Positions 42,243-50,942 of a DNA stretch of 64,000 nt are shown here, in pieces (the stretch's first letter is position 1; every line of letters begins with the position of its first letter). The notes below the pieces were generated by a model. The model saw nothing but the letters and a program-made list of their open reading frames with translations. It did no database searches and was not told the DNA's origin. The stretch is from Methylobacterium sp. PvR107 (lineage in GTDB: Bacteria; Pseudomonadota; Alphaproteobacteria; Rhizobiales; Beijerinckiaceae). The stretch lies in NCBI RefSeq assembly GCF_017833295.1, contig NZ_JAFIBW010000001.1, forward strand, positions 2,742,001-2,806,000, read 5' to 3'. The position numbers and the translations under genes were made by a program.

Positions 42243-42354
42243 TCATCCCGCGCCGCGCACCGGCGCCCGGGATCCGGACCCGCCGACACGTCAAGTCATG
42301 GCACCAGCAGCGGCTCTGGGTTCCGGGCTCGCCTGCGGCGCCCCGGAACGACGG
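42243..42354. repeat. Dispersed palindromic intergenic repeat
   Basis: Ends in CTCGCCTGCGGCGCCCCGGAACGACG, of which GGCGCCCCGGAACGACG is close to the ends of the copies at 28107 and 57795. The left end (TCATCCCGCGCCGCGCACC) is more diverged. It occupies most of the 325-base gap between the LysR gene stop and the CoA-transferase start; the rest of the gap holds no gene. Confidence 0.65.
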
Positions 42355-42399
42355 CGCGGGTGTCCGAGGGCAGGCCTCATCGGCCAGCAGCACAATCCG

Positions 42400-43341
42400 T
42401 CAACCCGGATCCCCACCCCGTCCGGCCGCGGCGCCGCGCAGATGCTCCAGCAGGAGCGTCGCCGCCGGTGTCAGGGCACCCGGGCGGACCACGAGGCGGA
42501 GCGTGCGCGCCGCCCACGGATCGGTGAGCGGCACCGCCGCGAGGCGCATCGGCGGCCCGAGCAGGGCGTAGACGTGCTCCGGCACGGTGCCGAGACCCAG
42601 GCCGACCTGCGCCATCCGGCAGATCGCGTCGAAGCTCGGCACGTGCATCCGCAGCCGCAGCGGACGGCCGAGGCGCCGGGCCTCGTCGCGCAGGGCGGCG
42701 TAGATCGAGCTCTCCGCGTGCAGCCCGACATGGTCGTGATCGAGGGTGTCGGCCAGGGCGACGGCCTCGCGCCCGCTCAGGGGGTGGCCGATCGGCATCA
42801 CCAGGACGAGGCGGTCGCTCCGGTACGGATAGGCGGTGAGGCTGCGTGTGTCGGTGTTGTCCGCGCAGAGGCCCAGATCGGCGAGCCCCTCCTCGACGCC
42901 GGCCACGACGCCGCCGCTCGGGCGCTCCTCGAGATCGAGCCGGATCCCCGGCTGCGCCGCCAGGAAAGCCTGCAGGTCCTCGGGCAGGAATTCCACGATG
43001 GCCGACAGGTTGGCGAGCACGCGCACGAAGCCGCGGACCCCGCGGGCATGCTCGGCGAGTTCCAGGGCGATCTGCTCGGCGCTCGCCAACATGCGGCGGG
43101 TGTGGTGCAGCAGGGTCTCGCCGGCGGGCGTAAGCCGCATGCCGCGCGGCTCACGGGTGAGCAGGGTGCAGCCCAGCGCGTGCTCCAGCTCGGCCAAGCG
43201 CTTGCTCACCGCCGAAGGGGCGATCGCCGCCCGCCGGGCCGCCCCGTTCAGCGTCCCCTCCTGGCAGATCGCCGCGAACAGGCGGAGCGTCTTGAGATCG
43301 AGGCGGCTCAGGGTCGCGGCCGCGGGCAGGTCTGCGGACAT
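42400..43341 (-). CDS. LysR-family transcriptional regulator
   Basis: A 313-residue LysR regulator. The N-terminal helix-turn-helix is LKTLRLFAAICQEGTLNGAA followed by APSAVSKRLAELEHALGCTL. The C-terminal effector domain includes IRLDLEERPSGGVVAGVEEG and GLADLGLCADNTDT, and IGHPLSGREAVALADTLDHD. It lies 325 bases upstream of, and in the same direction as, the CoA-transferase operon, which it may control. A small gene begins 29 bases upstream. Confidence 0.92.
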   Translation of the reverse strand: MSADLPAAATLSRLDLKTLRLFAAICQEGTLNGAARRAAIAPSAVSKRLAELEHALGCTLLTREPRGMRLTPAGETLLHHTRRMLASAEQIALELAEHARGVRGFVRVLANLSAIVEFLPEDLQAFLAAQPGIRLDLEERPSGGVVAGVEEGLADLGLCADNTDTRSLTAYPYRSDRLVLVMPIGHPLSGREAVALADTLDHDHVGLHAESSIYAALRDEARRLGRPLRLRMHVPSFDAICRMAQVGLGLGTVPEHVYALLGPPMRLAAVPLTDPWAARTLRLVVRPGALTPAATLLLEHLRGAAAGRGGDPG

Positions 43342-43370
43342 CCGGCGGCGGTCCCGGTCGGTCGTCCGCG

Positions 43371-43745
43371 CTAGTCCCGAGACCCGACCGGCTGGCCGTA
43401 GTTGCCGTAGCCGAGCTTGGCCCCCGCCCGGTTGACGAGGCCGAAGCGCAGCACCGCCTGCTCCAGATAGGCGATCGCGTCGACCAAGTGAGTGCGGGCC
43501 TCCGCGATGCTGTCCTCGCCCTCCTCGACCGGCGTCTCGGCGAGCTTCACGGCGGCGATCAGGACGCGGTCGCGCTCGTCCTCGATCCGCGGGTCGCGGG
43601 CGACATGGCCGCGAATCCGGGCGTCGAACGCCTCGATGACGGACCAGGGCAGTGCGTCCTTGCCGGACGGCGCCCGGAAGGCCAGGGCGTGGCGCCGCGC
43701 GGCGGCGCTGGCGGCCCTGACATGGTCGGCGAGTGCTGCATCCAT
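43371..43745 (-). CDS. Conserved hypothetical protein
   Basis: A 124-residue, mostly helical soluble protein (DHVRAASAAARRHALAFRAP, DERDRVLIAAVKLAETPVEE, EARTHLVDAIAYLEQAVLRF). The ATG at 43743-43745 is preceded by GGAGA. The last gene base is 29 bases from the LysR start, so they may share a transcript. Function unknown; no signal or membrane segment. Confidence 0.65.
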   Translation of the reverse strand: MDAALADHVRAASAAARRHALAFRAPSGKDALPWSVIEAFDARIRGHVARDPRIEDERDRVLIAAVKLAETPVEEGEDSIAEARTHLVDAIAYLEQAVLRFGLVNRAGAKLGYGNYGQPVGSRD

Positions 43746-43937
43746 TCCCGGTCTCCGCGGCTCCGACTCGATTGCCCGAACGCCCTGCGGCGCGGTCCGT
43801 TGCCCGTGAGGCCCGACCGGGCACTGCGACAATCCTTCAGGGCGGCGCCGGCCAGGGGGTTACCTTGGCGGTTGGAGCCCCTTATCTCTCGGTTCTGTGA
43901 TCAACGGGCCGGACCGGCCCGGCGAACGGGGGACGAT

Positions 43938-44573
43938 ATGGGAACGACGCTGAGCGCCGGCGCGTGGCGCCCGACATCCGCGGTGGCGCGCCTCCTCGGC
44001 GTGCTCTCGGTGATCCTTGTGGCCGCGGGCCTGTCCGGCTGCGGGGCGATCAACCAAGTGCCGACCCTGCAGGAGCAGGCCAAATCCGCCTGGAGCGAGG
44101 TGCAGAACCAGTACCAGCGCCGGGCCGACCTGATCCCCAATCTCGTCGAGACCGTCAAGGGCTACGCCCAGCAGGAGAAGGACGTGCTGATCGGCGTCAC
44201 CGAGGCGCGCGCCAAGGCGTCGAGCGTGAAGGTCGACGCCTCCACGGTCAGCGATCCGCAGAAATTCAAGGACTATCAGGATGCCCAGAACCAGCTGTCG
44301 GGCGCGCTCGGTCGGCTGCTGGTGACGGTGGAGAAGTATCCCGACCTCAAGTCGAACCAGAACTTCCTCGCCCTGCAATCGCAGCTGGAAGGCACCGAGA
44401 ACCGCATCGCGGTGGCGCGGCGCGACTACATTACCGCCGTCCAGGCCTACAACACCGAGGTGCGTACCATCCCGGGCCGCTGGATCGCGGCGTTCCTGTA
44501 TCCCGACGCCAAGCCGATGGAGACCTTCACGGCGACGCCCAACGCCGACCGGCCGCCGAACGTGAAGTTCTAG
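43938..44573 (+). CDS. LemA-family lipoprotein
   Basis: A 211-residue LemA protein. The N-terminus carries a lipobox (VILVAAGLSGCGAINQ), so the mature protein is probably lipid-anchored. The helical LemA core follows: SAWSEVQNQYQRRADLIPNL, VETVKGYAQQEKDVLIGVTE and PDLKSNQNFLALQSQLEGTE, ending YNTEVRTIPGRWIAAFLYPD. It begins a three-gene operon with two TPM-domain proteins, a common grouping of unknown molecular role in the cell envelope. Confidence 0.93.
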   Translation: MGTTLSAGAWRPTSAVARLLGVLSVILVAAGLSGCGAINQVPTLQEQAKSAWSEVQNQYQRRADLIPNLVETVKGYAQQEKDVLIGVTEARAKASSVKVDASTVSDPQKFKDYQDAQNQLSGALGRLLVTVEKYPDLKSNQNFLALQSQLEGTENRIAVARRDYITAVQAYNTEVRTIPGRWIAAFLYPDAKPMETFTATPNADRPPNVKF

Positions 44574-44574
44574 G

Positions 44575-45390
44575 ATGCCGCTCATGGGCCGGAGCATCCC
44601 CAACCGGGTGCGGCTCGCCCTGGCGCTCGCCGTCCTCTGCGCCTGCCTGATGATCTACGTGGTCGGGGCGTTCGCGGCCGAGCTGACCTTCCCGACGCTG
44701 ACCGGCCGGGTGGTCGACGTGGCCGGCATCCTCACGCCGGAGCAGCGCGGCCAGCTCGAAGGCAAGCTGAAGGCGCACGAGGACAAGACCTCGGACCAAG
44801 TGGTCGTCGCCACCGTGCCCAATCTCCAGGGCACGACCATCGAGGACTATTCCAACCGCCTGTTCCGGGCCTGGAAGCTCGGGCAGGCCAAGACCAACAA
44901 CGGCGTCCTGCTGGTGGTGGCGCCGAGCGAGCGCAAGGTCCGGATCGAGGTCGGCTATGGGCTGGAGGGCGCGCTCACCGACGCCCTCTCCCGGGTGATC
45001 ATCGCCAGCGCGATCACGCCCCGCTTCAAGACCGGCGACTATTACGGGGGTCTCAACGCGGGCGTCGACGGGATCCTGTCGATCCTGTCCGGCGACGCGC
45101 AGGAATGGCAGCGCAAGCCGCAGGTGCGCGCCGACGAGGTCGATAGCGGCCAGGTCGCGGTCTTCATCATCCTGTTCCTGATCGTGCTGTTCGTCGCCTG
45201 GCGCATGAGCCGCGGCGGCGGCCGGGTCGGCAGCCGGGGCGGACGCGGCGGCCTCGTGATCCTGCCGGGTCCGGGCTCGGGCGGATGGGGCGGCGGCTTC
45301 TCGGACGGCGGCTCGTCCGGGGGCTTCGGCGGCGGATTTTCCGGCGGGGGCGGCTCGTCGGGTGGTGGGGGAGCCTCCGGTGACTGGTAG
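44575..45390 (+). CDS. TPM-domain (YgcG-like) membrane protein
   Basis: A 271-residue protein. A signal peptide or membrane helix (LALALAVLCACLMIYVVGAF) precedes a periplasmic TPM domain (about 35-180), containing LTGRVVDVAGILTPEQRGQL, NGVLLVVAPSERKVRIEVGY and GLEGALTDALSRVIIASAI. A membrane helix (VAVFIILFLIVLFVAWRM) and a glycine/serine-rich tail follow. TPM domains occur in photosystem repair and phosphatase-like proteins. It starts one base after lemA and is clearly coupled. Confidence 0.92.
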   Translation: MPLMGRSIPNRVRLALALAVLCACLMIYVVGAFAAELTFPTLTGRVVDVAGILTPEQRGQLEGKLKAHEDKTSDQVVVATVPNLQGTTIEDYSNRLFRAWKLGQAKTNNGVLLVVAPSERKVRIEVGYGLEGALTDALSRVIIASAITPRFKTGDYYGGLNAGVDGILSILSGDAQEWQRKPQVRADEVDSGQVAVFIILFLIVLFVAWRMSRGGGRVGSRGGRGGLVILPGPGSGGWGGGFSDGGSSGGFGGGFSGGGGSSGGGGASGDW

Positions 45391-46012
45391 CGGCGCGGAC
45401 GTGCTGACGCCGGAGGCACGGGAGCGGCTTGCCCGGGCGGTGTCGCGGGCCGAGGCCGGCACGTCCGGCGAGATCGTCGTGATGGTGAGCCGGCGCGCGG
45501 GCGCCTACCGGTCGATCACCCTGCTCGCGGCCCTGATCGCCGCGCTGGTCCTGCCCTGGCCGCTGATCGCGCTGACGAGCTGGAGCGCGGCGTCGATCGT
45601 CCTGGCCCAGGCCGCCCTCGTGGCCGCGATCCTGCTGGCGAGCGAGAACGAGCGCCTGCGCCTTGCCCTGGTCCCACGGCGGCTGCGCAGGGCCCGGGCT
45701 CGCGAGGCGGCCCAGCGGGCCTTCTGGTCCCGGGGCCTGAGCCTCACGCGCGGGCGCACCGGCATCCTGCTCTACCTGTCGCTCGCCGAACGCCATGCGG
45801 AGATCGTCACGGATCTCGGCGTGCTCCGGCACATCGCGCCCGCGGCCTGGGACGGAATCCTCAACGACCTCGTCGCCGCCCTGGGACGCGGCGCGGTCGA
45901 GGCCGGGCTGAATGCGGCGGTGGAGCAGGTCGGCCTGTGCCTGGCGGAGCATCTTCCGGCGGGGATCGGCGATCCGGACGAATTGCCCAACCGCGTGATC
46001 GTGGTCGATTGA
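45380..46012 (+). CDS. Second TPM-domain membrane protein
   Basis: About 210 residues. An N-terminal segment (LTPEARERLARAVSRAEAGT, SGEIVVMVSRRAGAY) is followed by two membrane helices (LLAALIAALVLPWPLIALTS and SIVLAQAALVAAILLASEN) and a second TPM part (GRTGILLYLSLAERHAEIVT, VLRHIAPAAWDGILNDLVAA). GTG 45380 is chosen for GGGGAG upstream; it overlaps the previous gene by 11 bases. This matches the TPM partner commonly found after lemA and the first TPM gene. Confidence 0.85.
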   Translation: MTGSGADVLTPEARERLARAVSRAEAGTSGEIVVMVSRRAGAYRSITLLAALIAALVLPWPLIALTSWSAASIVLAQAALVAAILLASENERLRLALVPRRLRRARAREAAQRAFWSRGLSLTRGRTGILLYLSLAERHAEIVTDLGVLRHIAPAAWDGILNDLVAALGRGAVEAGLNAAVEQVGLCLAEHLPAGIGDPDELPNRVIVVD

Positions 46013-46280
46013 ACCGAACCCGCCTTCCGGGTCTGTGCAGGCGTGCCATCACCTGCTGACGGGAGCCTGTTTGGTGATGCAGCTTCTGATATGAGAGATA
46101 TCATCCGGTACAGTTTGTGCGGCGCCACACGAAGGTTTCTGGCGGACCGTAACCATCAGGCGGCGCGCGCGATTTTCCCGTCGAGACCCGCGCGCCGCTG
46201 CGGCGGCAGCCGCCTCGCGACGGCGCCGGGTGACGAGGGGCGCGGCCGGCACGACTGGACCCCTGCCCGAGGAGGCCGTG

Positions 46281-47600
46281 ATGAAGATCCTGATCGCCGC
46301 ATCGCCGCTGACGGGCCATGTGAACCCGCTGCTCGCCGTCGGCCGCGCCGCCGCCGCGCGCGGCGACACGGTCCTGGTCCTCACGGATCCGGCCTTCCGC
46401 CCGAAGGTCGAGGCGGCCGGCCTGCGCTTCACGGGTTATCCGGACAACGATTCGGCGACGTTCCGTGAGACCGACCTGCCCGCCGGACCGGAGCGTTACC
46501 GGCGCGAATTCGAGCGGCGGTTCATCGATCCGATGCCGGTCCAGGCCGAGACCCTGCGTCGGCTGATCGCCGAGGAGGCGCCGGACGTCATCGTGGCCGG
46601 CAGCATGTTCCTGGGCGTTCTGCCCCTTCTGCTCGACACGGCGCCGCGGCCGCCGATCGTGACGGTCAATGTCAGCTTCCTGTTCCTGGACCGGCCCGAC
46701 CACGCGCCCGTCGGTCTCGGCCTGCCGCCCGCCCGGGACCAGGCCGACCAGGTCCGCTACGCGGCCCTGAAGGCCGGGATGGATGCAGCTTTCGTCAACC
46801 CGGTGCGCGCCTACACGGATGCCCAGCTCGCCCGGCTCGGCCTGCCGCCGATCCCGGCCTCGCTGACGCATTCCATCGTGCTGCTGCCGGACCTGTTCCT
46901 CCAGCCCACCGTGCCGGGCTTCGAGTACGATTACGGCACCCTGCCGCCAGGCGTGCGCTTCATCGGCCTCCTGCAGCCACCCACACCTCCGGCGCCGCTG
47001 CCGGATTGGTGGCCAGAGCTGGAGCGAGCGAATGCGGCGGGCAAGCCCGTCGTGCTGGTGACGCAGGGGACGCTCGCCAACGCGGATTTCGGCGAGCTGG
47101 TCGAACCAACCCTCGCGGCGCTGGCTCATCGGGACGACCTGCTCGTCCTGGCCACCACGGGGGGGCGTCCCGTCGATGCGCTGCACGGGCCGATCCCGGC
47201 CAACACGCGCGTGTCCTGCTTCCTGCCGTTCCGTGAGCTGCTGCCCCGGGTGAACGTGCTCGTCACGAATGGCGGTTACGGCAGCGTCTCGCAGGCGCTC
47301 TCCGCCGGGGTCCCGATCGTCTCGGCCGGGCTGACCGAGGACAAGGCCGAGGTGAACGCGCGCATCGGCTGGTCGGGCGTCGGCGTCAATCTCGGTACCA
47401 ACGCGCCGACGCCCGAGGCAGTGGGCGAGGCGGTGTCGCGGGTTCTCGACGATCCCGGATTTCGGCAGCGCGCCGGTGACATCGGCGCGGCGTTCGCGGC
47501 CCGGGACGCGATGGCTGCCATCCTGATGGCGGTGGACGATCTCGGCCGGTCCGGCGTGGTCGCCGGCCGCGACGCCGCCCCGATCGCGAGGTCGGCATGA
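46281..47600 (+). CDS. MGT/UGT-type glycosyltransferase (GT1)
   Basis: A 439-residue GT-B fold enzyme. The N-terminal acceptor domain begins MKILIAASPLTGHVNPLLAV. The C-terminal nucleotide-sugar domain carries VLVTQGTLANADFGELVEPT and the signature VLVTNGGYGSVSQALSAGVP followed by IVSAGLTEDKAEVNARI. The family glycosylates small lipophilic molecules such as macrolides, terpenoids and carotenoids. GAGGAGG precedes the ATG. It overlaps the ferredoxin gene by four bases (ATGA), tying it to the P450 system. Confidence 0.92.
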   Translation: MKILIAASPLTGHVNPLLAVGRAAAARGDTVLVLTDPAFRPKVEAAGLRFTGYPDNDSATFRETDLPAGPERYRREFERRFIDPMPVQAETLRRLIAEEAPDVIVAGSMFLGVLPLLLDTAPRPPIVTVNVSFLFLDRPDHAPVGLGLPPARDQADQVRYAALKAGMDAAFVNPVRAYTDAQLARLGLPPIPASLTHSIVLLPDLFLQPTVPGFEYDYGTLPPGVRFIGLLQPPTPPAPLPDWWPELERANAAGKPVVLVTQGTLANADFGELVEPTLAALAHRDDLLVLATTGGRPVDALHGPIPANTRVSCFLPFRELLPRVNVLVTNGGYGSVSQALSAGVPIVSAGLTEDKAEVNARIGWSGVGVNLGTNAPTPEAVGEAVSRVLDDPGFRQRAGDIGAAFAARDAMAAILMAVDDLGRSGVVAGRDAAPIARSA

Positions 47601-47836
47601 AGATTGTTGCGGATGCGAAGCCGCTGCGCGTCGTCGTCGATCTCAACCGCTGCCAGGGCTACGCGCAGTGCTGCTACGCGGCGCCCGATGCGTTCACCTT
47701 ACGCGGCCACGAGATCCTGTTCTACGATCCGGCCCCGCCGGCCGCACGGCGCGGCGCGATCGAGCGGGCCGTTCAAGCCTGCCCGGTCCGCGCCATCAGC
47801 CTTCAGGCCGGCGCGGATGATGGAGAGACGCCGTGA
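47597..47836 (+). CDS. [3Fe-4S]-type ferredoxin, P450 partner
   Basis: Seventy-nine residues. Cluster cysteines: Cys19 and Cys25 in DLNRCQGYAQCCYAAPDAF and Cys62 in VQACPVRAI. The C-x5-C pattern, where a four-cluster ferredoxin would have more, indicates a [3Fe-4S] cluster, as in small ferredoxins that feed bacterial cytochromes P450. It overlaps the glycosyltransferase by four bases and the reductase by one, so stoichiometric expression is likely. Confidence 0.92.
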   Translation: MKIVADAKPLRVVVDLNRCQGYAQCCYAAPDAFTLRGHEILFYDPAPPAARRGAIERAVQACPVRAISLQAGADDGETP

Positions 47837-49155
47837 TGCCTGAACCGGCCGGGATCGTGATGGTCGGAGCCTCGCTCGCCGGCCTGCGCGGTGCCGAGGC
47901 CCTGCGACGCTCGGGCTATGCCGGTCCCCTGACCCTGGTCGGCGCGGAGCCGCACCGCCCCTACGACCGCCCGCCCCTGTCGAAGCATGTGCTCGTCGGG
48001 GACCTGGACGCGGACGCGACCCGCCTGCCGGAGCTGGCATCCCTGCACGCCCGGTGGCGTCTCGGCAGCCCGGCCATCGCCCTCGACCGCACCAACCGGA
48101 CGCTCCGGCTCGCGGACGGGACCGCGCTGGCCTACGATAAGCTTCTCATCGCGACCGGGGCCGAGGCGCGATCCTGGCCGGCCGAGACCGGTGGACGGCT
48201 GAGCGGCGTCTTCACCCTGCGCGGACGCGATGACGCGGCCGCCCTGCGCGCGGCCGTGCAGGCCCGCCCGCGCCGGGTGCTCATCGTCGGCGGCGGCCTG
48301 ATCGGCTGCGAAACGGCCTCGTGCCTGCGCGACCTCGGCCTGGCGGTGACCCTGGTCGATCCCAATCCCACGCCCCTGGCCGCCTCTCTGGGAACCTTCG
48401 TCGGCGGAGTCATCGCCGATTGCCTGCGCGATGCCGGCGCGGCGTTCCGCCCCGGCACGATGGTGCGCGCCTTCGAGGGTGATGGATCGGGCCGGGTCGT
48501 CCGCGCGCGTCTGTCGGATGGCGGGGCCATCGAGGCCGACCTCGTCATCGCCGCCCTCGGCGCGACCCGGGCGACCGGCTGGCTCCAGGGCGCCGGCCTG
48601 ATGGCGGATCCCGGCGGCGTCACCTGCGATGCGGCTTGCCGGGTCCTCGACGCCGAGGGAGCGCCTTGCCCCGATATCTACGCCGCCGGCGACGTGGCGC
48701 GCTGGCCGATCCCACTCTACGGCAATCGGTTGGTCTCGGTGGAGCATTGGGGCAATGCCGTCGAGCAGGCGGGCCATGCCGCCCGCAACATGCTGGCGAG
48801 ACCGGACGACCAGCGCCCCTACCAGCACGTGCCGGCCTTCTGGTCGAGCCAGTTCGGCATCAACATCAAGCTGGTCGGCCTAACCGCGGGCGCCGACGCG
48901 CTGGCCGTGGTTCAGGGCTCCCGGGCGTCGCGGCGATTCCTGGCGGTCTATGGCCGGAATGGGCGCAGCATCGCCGCACTCTCCTTCGACCAGGCGCGCT
49001 GGCTGCCGGCCTACGCGCAGGCGATCACGGCGGGCGGCGCCTTTCCGCCGATCCTGGACGCCACCGATCAGCCCCGGATCGAGACCGCCGCGCCGGGTTT
49101 CCCCCCGCGGGCGACCGCCCCGGCGCCCAGCCGCTCCGAGACCGTGCATGCCTGA
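47836..49155 (+). CDS. NAD(P)H-dependent ferredoxin reductase (FAD)
   Basis: A 439-residue flavoprotein of the putidaredoxin-reductase type that passes electrons to the ferredoxin. FAD site: IVMVGASLAGLRGAEALRRS. NAD(P)H site: RVLIVGGGLIGCETASCLRD. A second FAD motif is PDIYAAGDVARWPIPLYG, and the C-terminal end starts VEHWGNAVEQAGHAARNML. ATG 47836 overlaps the ferredoxin stop as TGATG, with GGAG upstream. It overlaps the P450 start by eight bases. Confidence 0.93.
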   Translation: MPEPAGIVMVGASLAGLRGAEALRRSGYAGPLTLVGAEPHRPYDRPPLSKHVLVGDLDADATRLPELASLHARWRLGSPAIALDRTNRTLRLADGTALAYDKLLIATGAEARSWPAETGGRLSGVFTLRGRDDAAALRAAVQARPRRVLIVGGGLIGCETASCLRDLGLAVTLVDPNPTPLAASLGTFVGGVIADCLRDAGAAFRPGTMVRAFEGDGSGRVVRARLSDGGAIEADLVIAALGATRATGWLQGAGLMADPGGVTCDAACRVLDAEGAPCPDIYAAGDVARWPIPLYGNRLVSVEHWGNAVEQAGHAARNMLARPDDQRPYQHVPAFWSSQFGINIKLVGLTAGADALAVVQGSRASRRFLAVYGRNGRSIAALSFDQARWLPAYAQAITAGGAFPPILDATDQPRIETAAPGFPPRATAPAPSRSETVHA

Positions 49156-50404
49156 CGACGCGCTGTTCGCCGCCGTGATGGACCCGGCCAACCGGGCCGA
49201 TCCCTATCCGCTCTATGCCCGGTTGCGCGAGCGCCCGGTCTCGCGCCAGCGCGACGGGAGCTACGTGGTGAGCACCCACGCGGCGATCCGGTCGCTGATC
49301 TTCGATCCGCGCCTCAGCTCGGAGGATCTGCCGCCGTTCAAGCGGCCGGCCACCGGAAACCCGATCCGCGACTGGATCATCAACCCGATCCGGAGCCGGA
49401 TCGCCACCGCGCACCGCCCGCTGATCTTCCGCGACCCGCCCGACCACGACACCCTGCGCGCCGCGGTGATGCGCGAATTCACCATCGCGCGGGTCCAGGG
49501 CCTGCGCTCCCGCGTGGTCCGCGAGGTCGACGCGCTTCTGGACAAGTGCCGCGAGCGCGACCGCCTCTGCCTCGTGGAGGATTTGTCCTACCCCCTGCCC
49601 GTCTCGGTGATCTGCGAACTGCTCGGCGTGCCGGTGACCGACGAGCCGCGCTTCCAGTCCTGGGCGACGCAGCTCGCCACCGCGCTGGAGCCGGATGCGC
49701 GCGGCGACGTCGAGAGCCGGCGCCACACGGTGGCGGCCTTCGACGCGATCTCCGATTACATGCGCAACCTCATCCGCGAGAAGCGCAGCCGGCCGGCCGA
49801 CGACATGCTGAGCGGGCTTGCCGCGCCCGGGCCGGGCGGCGCGAAGCAGATGAGCGATTTCGATCTGATCTCCACCGCGATCCTGCTGCTGGTCGCGGGC
49901 CACGAGACGACGGTGAACCTCATCACCAACGCGATGCTGACCCTGCTCCGGCATCCACAGGAGCTGGAGCGCCTGCGCGCCGATCCCGAGCGTGCCCCGC
50001 GGGTGATCGAGGAGGTTTTGCGCTACGAGCCGCCCGTGCATTTCCGGACCCGCAAGGCGCTCGGCGCGATCACGCACGCCGGCGAGACGATCCCGAAGGG
50101 CGCGTCGGTGATCCTCCTGTTCGCCGCAGCCAATCGCGATCCCGCCCGCTTCGGGGCCCCCGACCGCTTCGATCCGGACCGTCCGGATGTCGAGCATTTC
50201 GGCTTTGGCGGCGGCCTGCATTTCTGCGTGGGTGCGCCGCTGGCGCGGCTCGAGGCCGAGATCGCGCTCGTTGCCTTGAGCGGACGCCTCATCGCGCCGC
50301 GCCTGGTGCGCGATCCGCCGCCCTATCGGTCCGGCGCCTCGCTCCGAGGCCCCGAGCAGCTGGCGATCGGAATCGACGGGATCGCCCCCGCGCAGGAATC
50401 ATAG
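49148..50404 (+). CDS. Cytochrome P450, class I system
   Basis: A 418-residue soluble P450. The oxygen-binding I-helix reads ILLLVAGHETTVNLITNAML, the ExxR motif is VIEEVLRYEPPVHFRTRKAL, and the haem loop FGFGGGLHFCVGAPLARLEA carries Cys360. Length and motifs are those of three-component bacterial P450s. It has its own ferredoxin and reductase upstream and a glycosyltransferase in the same operon, suggesting hydroxylation followed by glycosylation of one small molecule. The substrate cannot be inferred. Confidence 0.95.
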   Translation: MPDDALFAAVMDPANRADPYPLYARLRERPVSRQRDGSYVVSTHAAIRSLIFDPRLSSEDLPPFKRPATGNPIRDWIINPIRSRIATAHRPLIFRDPPDHDTLRAAVMREFTIARVQGLRSRVVREVDALLDKCRERDRLCLVEDLSYPLPVSVICELLGVPVTDEPRFQSWATQLATALEPDARGDVESRRHTVAAFDAISDYMRNLIREKRSRPADDMLSGLAAPGPGGAKQMSDFDLISTAILLLVAGHETTVNLITNAMLTLLRHPQELERLRADPERAPRVIEEVLRYEPPVHFRTRKALGAITHAGETIPKGASVILLFAAANRDPARFGAPDRFDPDRPDVEHFGFGGGLHFCVGAPLARLEAEIALVALSGRLIAPRLVRDPPPYRSGASLRGPEQLAIGIDGIAPAQES

Positions 50405-50459
50405 GGCGACACGCGCTTGGGGAATCCGACGCCGCGCCGATCTTCCACGAACGACCGGT

Positions 50460-50575
50460 CGTCGTTCCGGGGCGCCGGAGGCGAGCCCGGAACCCAGAAC
50501 CGCTCTCGGTGTCGAGGCGCGGCGCGTCGACGCTTCGGGAACCCGGGCTCCGTTGCGCTGCCCCGGAAGGACGCG
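50460..50575. repeat. Dispersed palindromic intergenic repeat
   Basis: Begins GTCGTTCCGGGGCGCCGGA, continues GAGCCCGGAACCCAGAACC as in the copy at 28107, and ends GGGCTCCGTTGCGCTGCCCC followed by GGAAGGACG. The two ends can pair. It lies downstream of the P450 gene, in a 538-base gap that also contains parS. The rest of the gap (50622-50942) holds no gene I can support. Confidence 0.75.
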
Positions 50576-50605
50576 GTTCAAGCCCGAAAAACGGGTGAAG
50601 ACGGA

Positions 50606-50621
50606 CGTTTCACGTGAAACA
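50606..50621. other. Second parS-like site
   Basis: CGTTTCACGTGAAACA matches the parS consensus at 15 of 16 positions; the inner 14 bases are a perfect palindrome. It is 37 kb from the perfect site at 13582. Two such sites in 64 kb fit the cluster of parS sites seen around chromosome origins. Confidence 0.75.
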
Positions 50622-50942
50622 TTTGTAAACCATCCGCCTGACCAAAGCTGGCCACACCGGAAACGTCACCGGTGTATCGGTACCGGGCCGGCGAGGACGG
50701 CCGGTGTCGCGCCCCGATCTGGCGGCGCGGCCGGACAGCGAGAGGCCCGCCGATCCCGCTGCCGGCCAGACAACCGGGGGAATCGGCCTGTGAATTCGGC
50801 CGATGGATGAACCGTCGGCATCCCTGCGCCCTGCATCCGCGGTCGCGACGTCGCCGTCCCGGAACTTGGCCGTACCGCCGCGGGCTTAACTTCGGACGTG
50901 GCCGCCTTGGTCACACCCCCCTCGTCCTTTGGAGAGCTTGCG

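Noticed and set aside
46082-46100. AT-rich near-palindrome ATGAGAGATATCAT upstream of the glycosyltransferase operon
   Set aside because: Symmetry is weak and the distance to the operon start is about 180 bases; no regulator can be matched to it.
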